NCBI GenBank assembly: GCA_028718575.1
Contig: JAQULN010000200.1
Span: forward strand, 1 to 6,004
Length of the DNA: 6,004 bases
Source of the DNA: Candidatus Krumholzibacteriia bacterium
GTDB taxonomy: Bacteria; Krumholzibacteriota; Krumholzibacteriia; LZORAL124-64-63
Direction of reading: 5' to 3'
How positions within the stretch are numbered: position 1 is the stretch's first letter; each line of letters opens with the position of its first letter. The notes beneath the pieces were generated by a model, which saw only the letters and a list, made by a program, of their open reading frames with translations, searched no databases and was not told where the DNA came from. Positions 5,747 through 6,004 of the stretch are shown piece after piece. A program made the position numbers and the translations under genes.

Positions 5747-6004
5747 TCACAGGGTGAAACCGCGTTTGCGGGCAACCTCGCGCTTGAACTTGCGCCTCAG
5801 GTCGGACACGTCCATTTCCAGGTTCTGGATCTCATACTTGTGCTTGGCCAACAGCGCCTCCACTTCGGCGTCGATGTCCGCTTCTTCGCGCATATCGGCG
5901 AAAATGGTGTCGGGGACGGTCTTCCAGACCGCCTCGACGTTGGCGCTCAGATGGATCAGATCACTTTCCTGCAGCAAGTCCAGGATCCGGTCCGCCAGGT
6001 ACTC
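5747..6004 (-). CDS. DUF507 family protein, second copy (5' end cut by window)
   Basis: Partial gene: 85 codons plus stop are visible and the frame stays open to the window edge, reading EYLADRILDLLQES before reaching what could be misread as a TTG start at 5977. The true start lies outside, probably about 8-10 codons upstream judging by its neighbour. It aligns end to end with the adjacent DUF507 protein: AD/ARRI-LL-LI at the start, DIDAEVEALLAKHK against EIDEEAAAWLRKHR in the middle, and EVARKRGFTL against ELAVARGYVIR at the end. Identity is low overall, so this is an old duplication rather than a recent one. Predicted cytoplasmic, helical and charged; function unknown. It is first of the three minus-strand genes in view, and their promoter must lie beyond the window. 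Confidence 0.82.
   Translation of the reverse strand, partial: EYLADRILDLLQESDLIHLSANVEAVWKTVPDTIFADMREEADIDAEVEALLAKHKYEIQNLEMDVSDLRRKFKREVARKRGFTL

Noticed and set aside
5747..5977. A complete 76-residue protein starting at TTG 5977
   Set aside because: The frame continues upstream to the window edge with residues that match the DUF507 N-terminal helix, so the gene is truncated by the window and does not start there.

Overview
The window is about 6 kb of dense, GC-rich bacterial DNA (clearly above 60% GC by eye, not counted). It holds seven protein-coding genes and no RNA gene, CRISPR array, insertion sequence or phage gene that I can recognise. Two signal-peptide proteins, a lipoprotein and a TonB C-terminal domain point to a diderm bacterium. 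The tandem DUF507 genes are typical of the former Deltaproteobacteria (Desulfobacterota, Myxococcota) and some neighbouring phyla, so a deltaproteobacteria-like lineage or a related environmental phylum is the best guess. This is inference; there is no rRNA or other phylogenetic marker in the window.

Plus strand, 92-4190: four genes in a row. (1) A secreted TPR-repeat protein (92-1144) is joined by a 4-base ATGA overlap to (2) a secreted protein with a C-terminal TonB-like domain (1141-1974). A 128-base gap follows that contains short direct and inverted repeats. Then come (3) an outer-membrane-type lipoprotein with PD40 beta-propeller blades (2103-3524) and, 30 bases later, (4) a class II aldolase/adducin family enzyme with an intact zinc site (3555-4190).

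Minus strand, 6004-4185: three genes read the other way. These are a DUF507 gene cut by the window edge (6004-5747), a second DUF507 gene (5731-5447), and a GT4-type glycosyltransferase (5447-4185) whose start codon overlaps the preceding stop by one base. The glycosyltransferase and the aldolase converge tail to tail and share six bases, the palindrome TCATGA, which carries both stop codons.

The plus-strand genes 1-3 look like an envelope/periplasmic protein-interaction cluster (TPR, TonB_C and propeller domains). The aldolase is a cytoplasmic carbohydrate enzyme, and the glycosyltransferase probably contributes to cell-surface or extracellular glycan synthesis. Nothing seen ties them into one pathway, and I do not see a clear new system. 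The most worthwhile points are the DUF507 pair leading into a glycosyltransferase, the hairpin at that junction, the anchorless TonB_C protein coupled to a TPR protein, and the palindromic shared stop codons.
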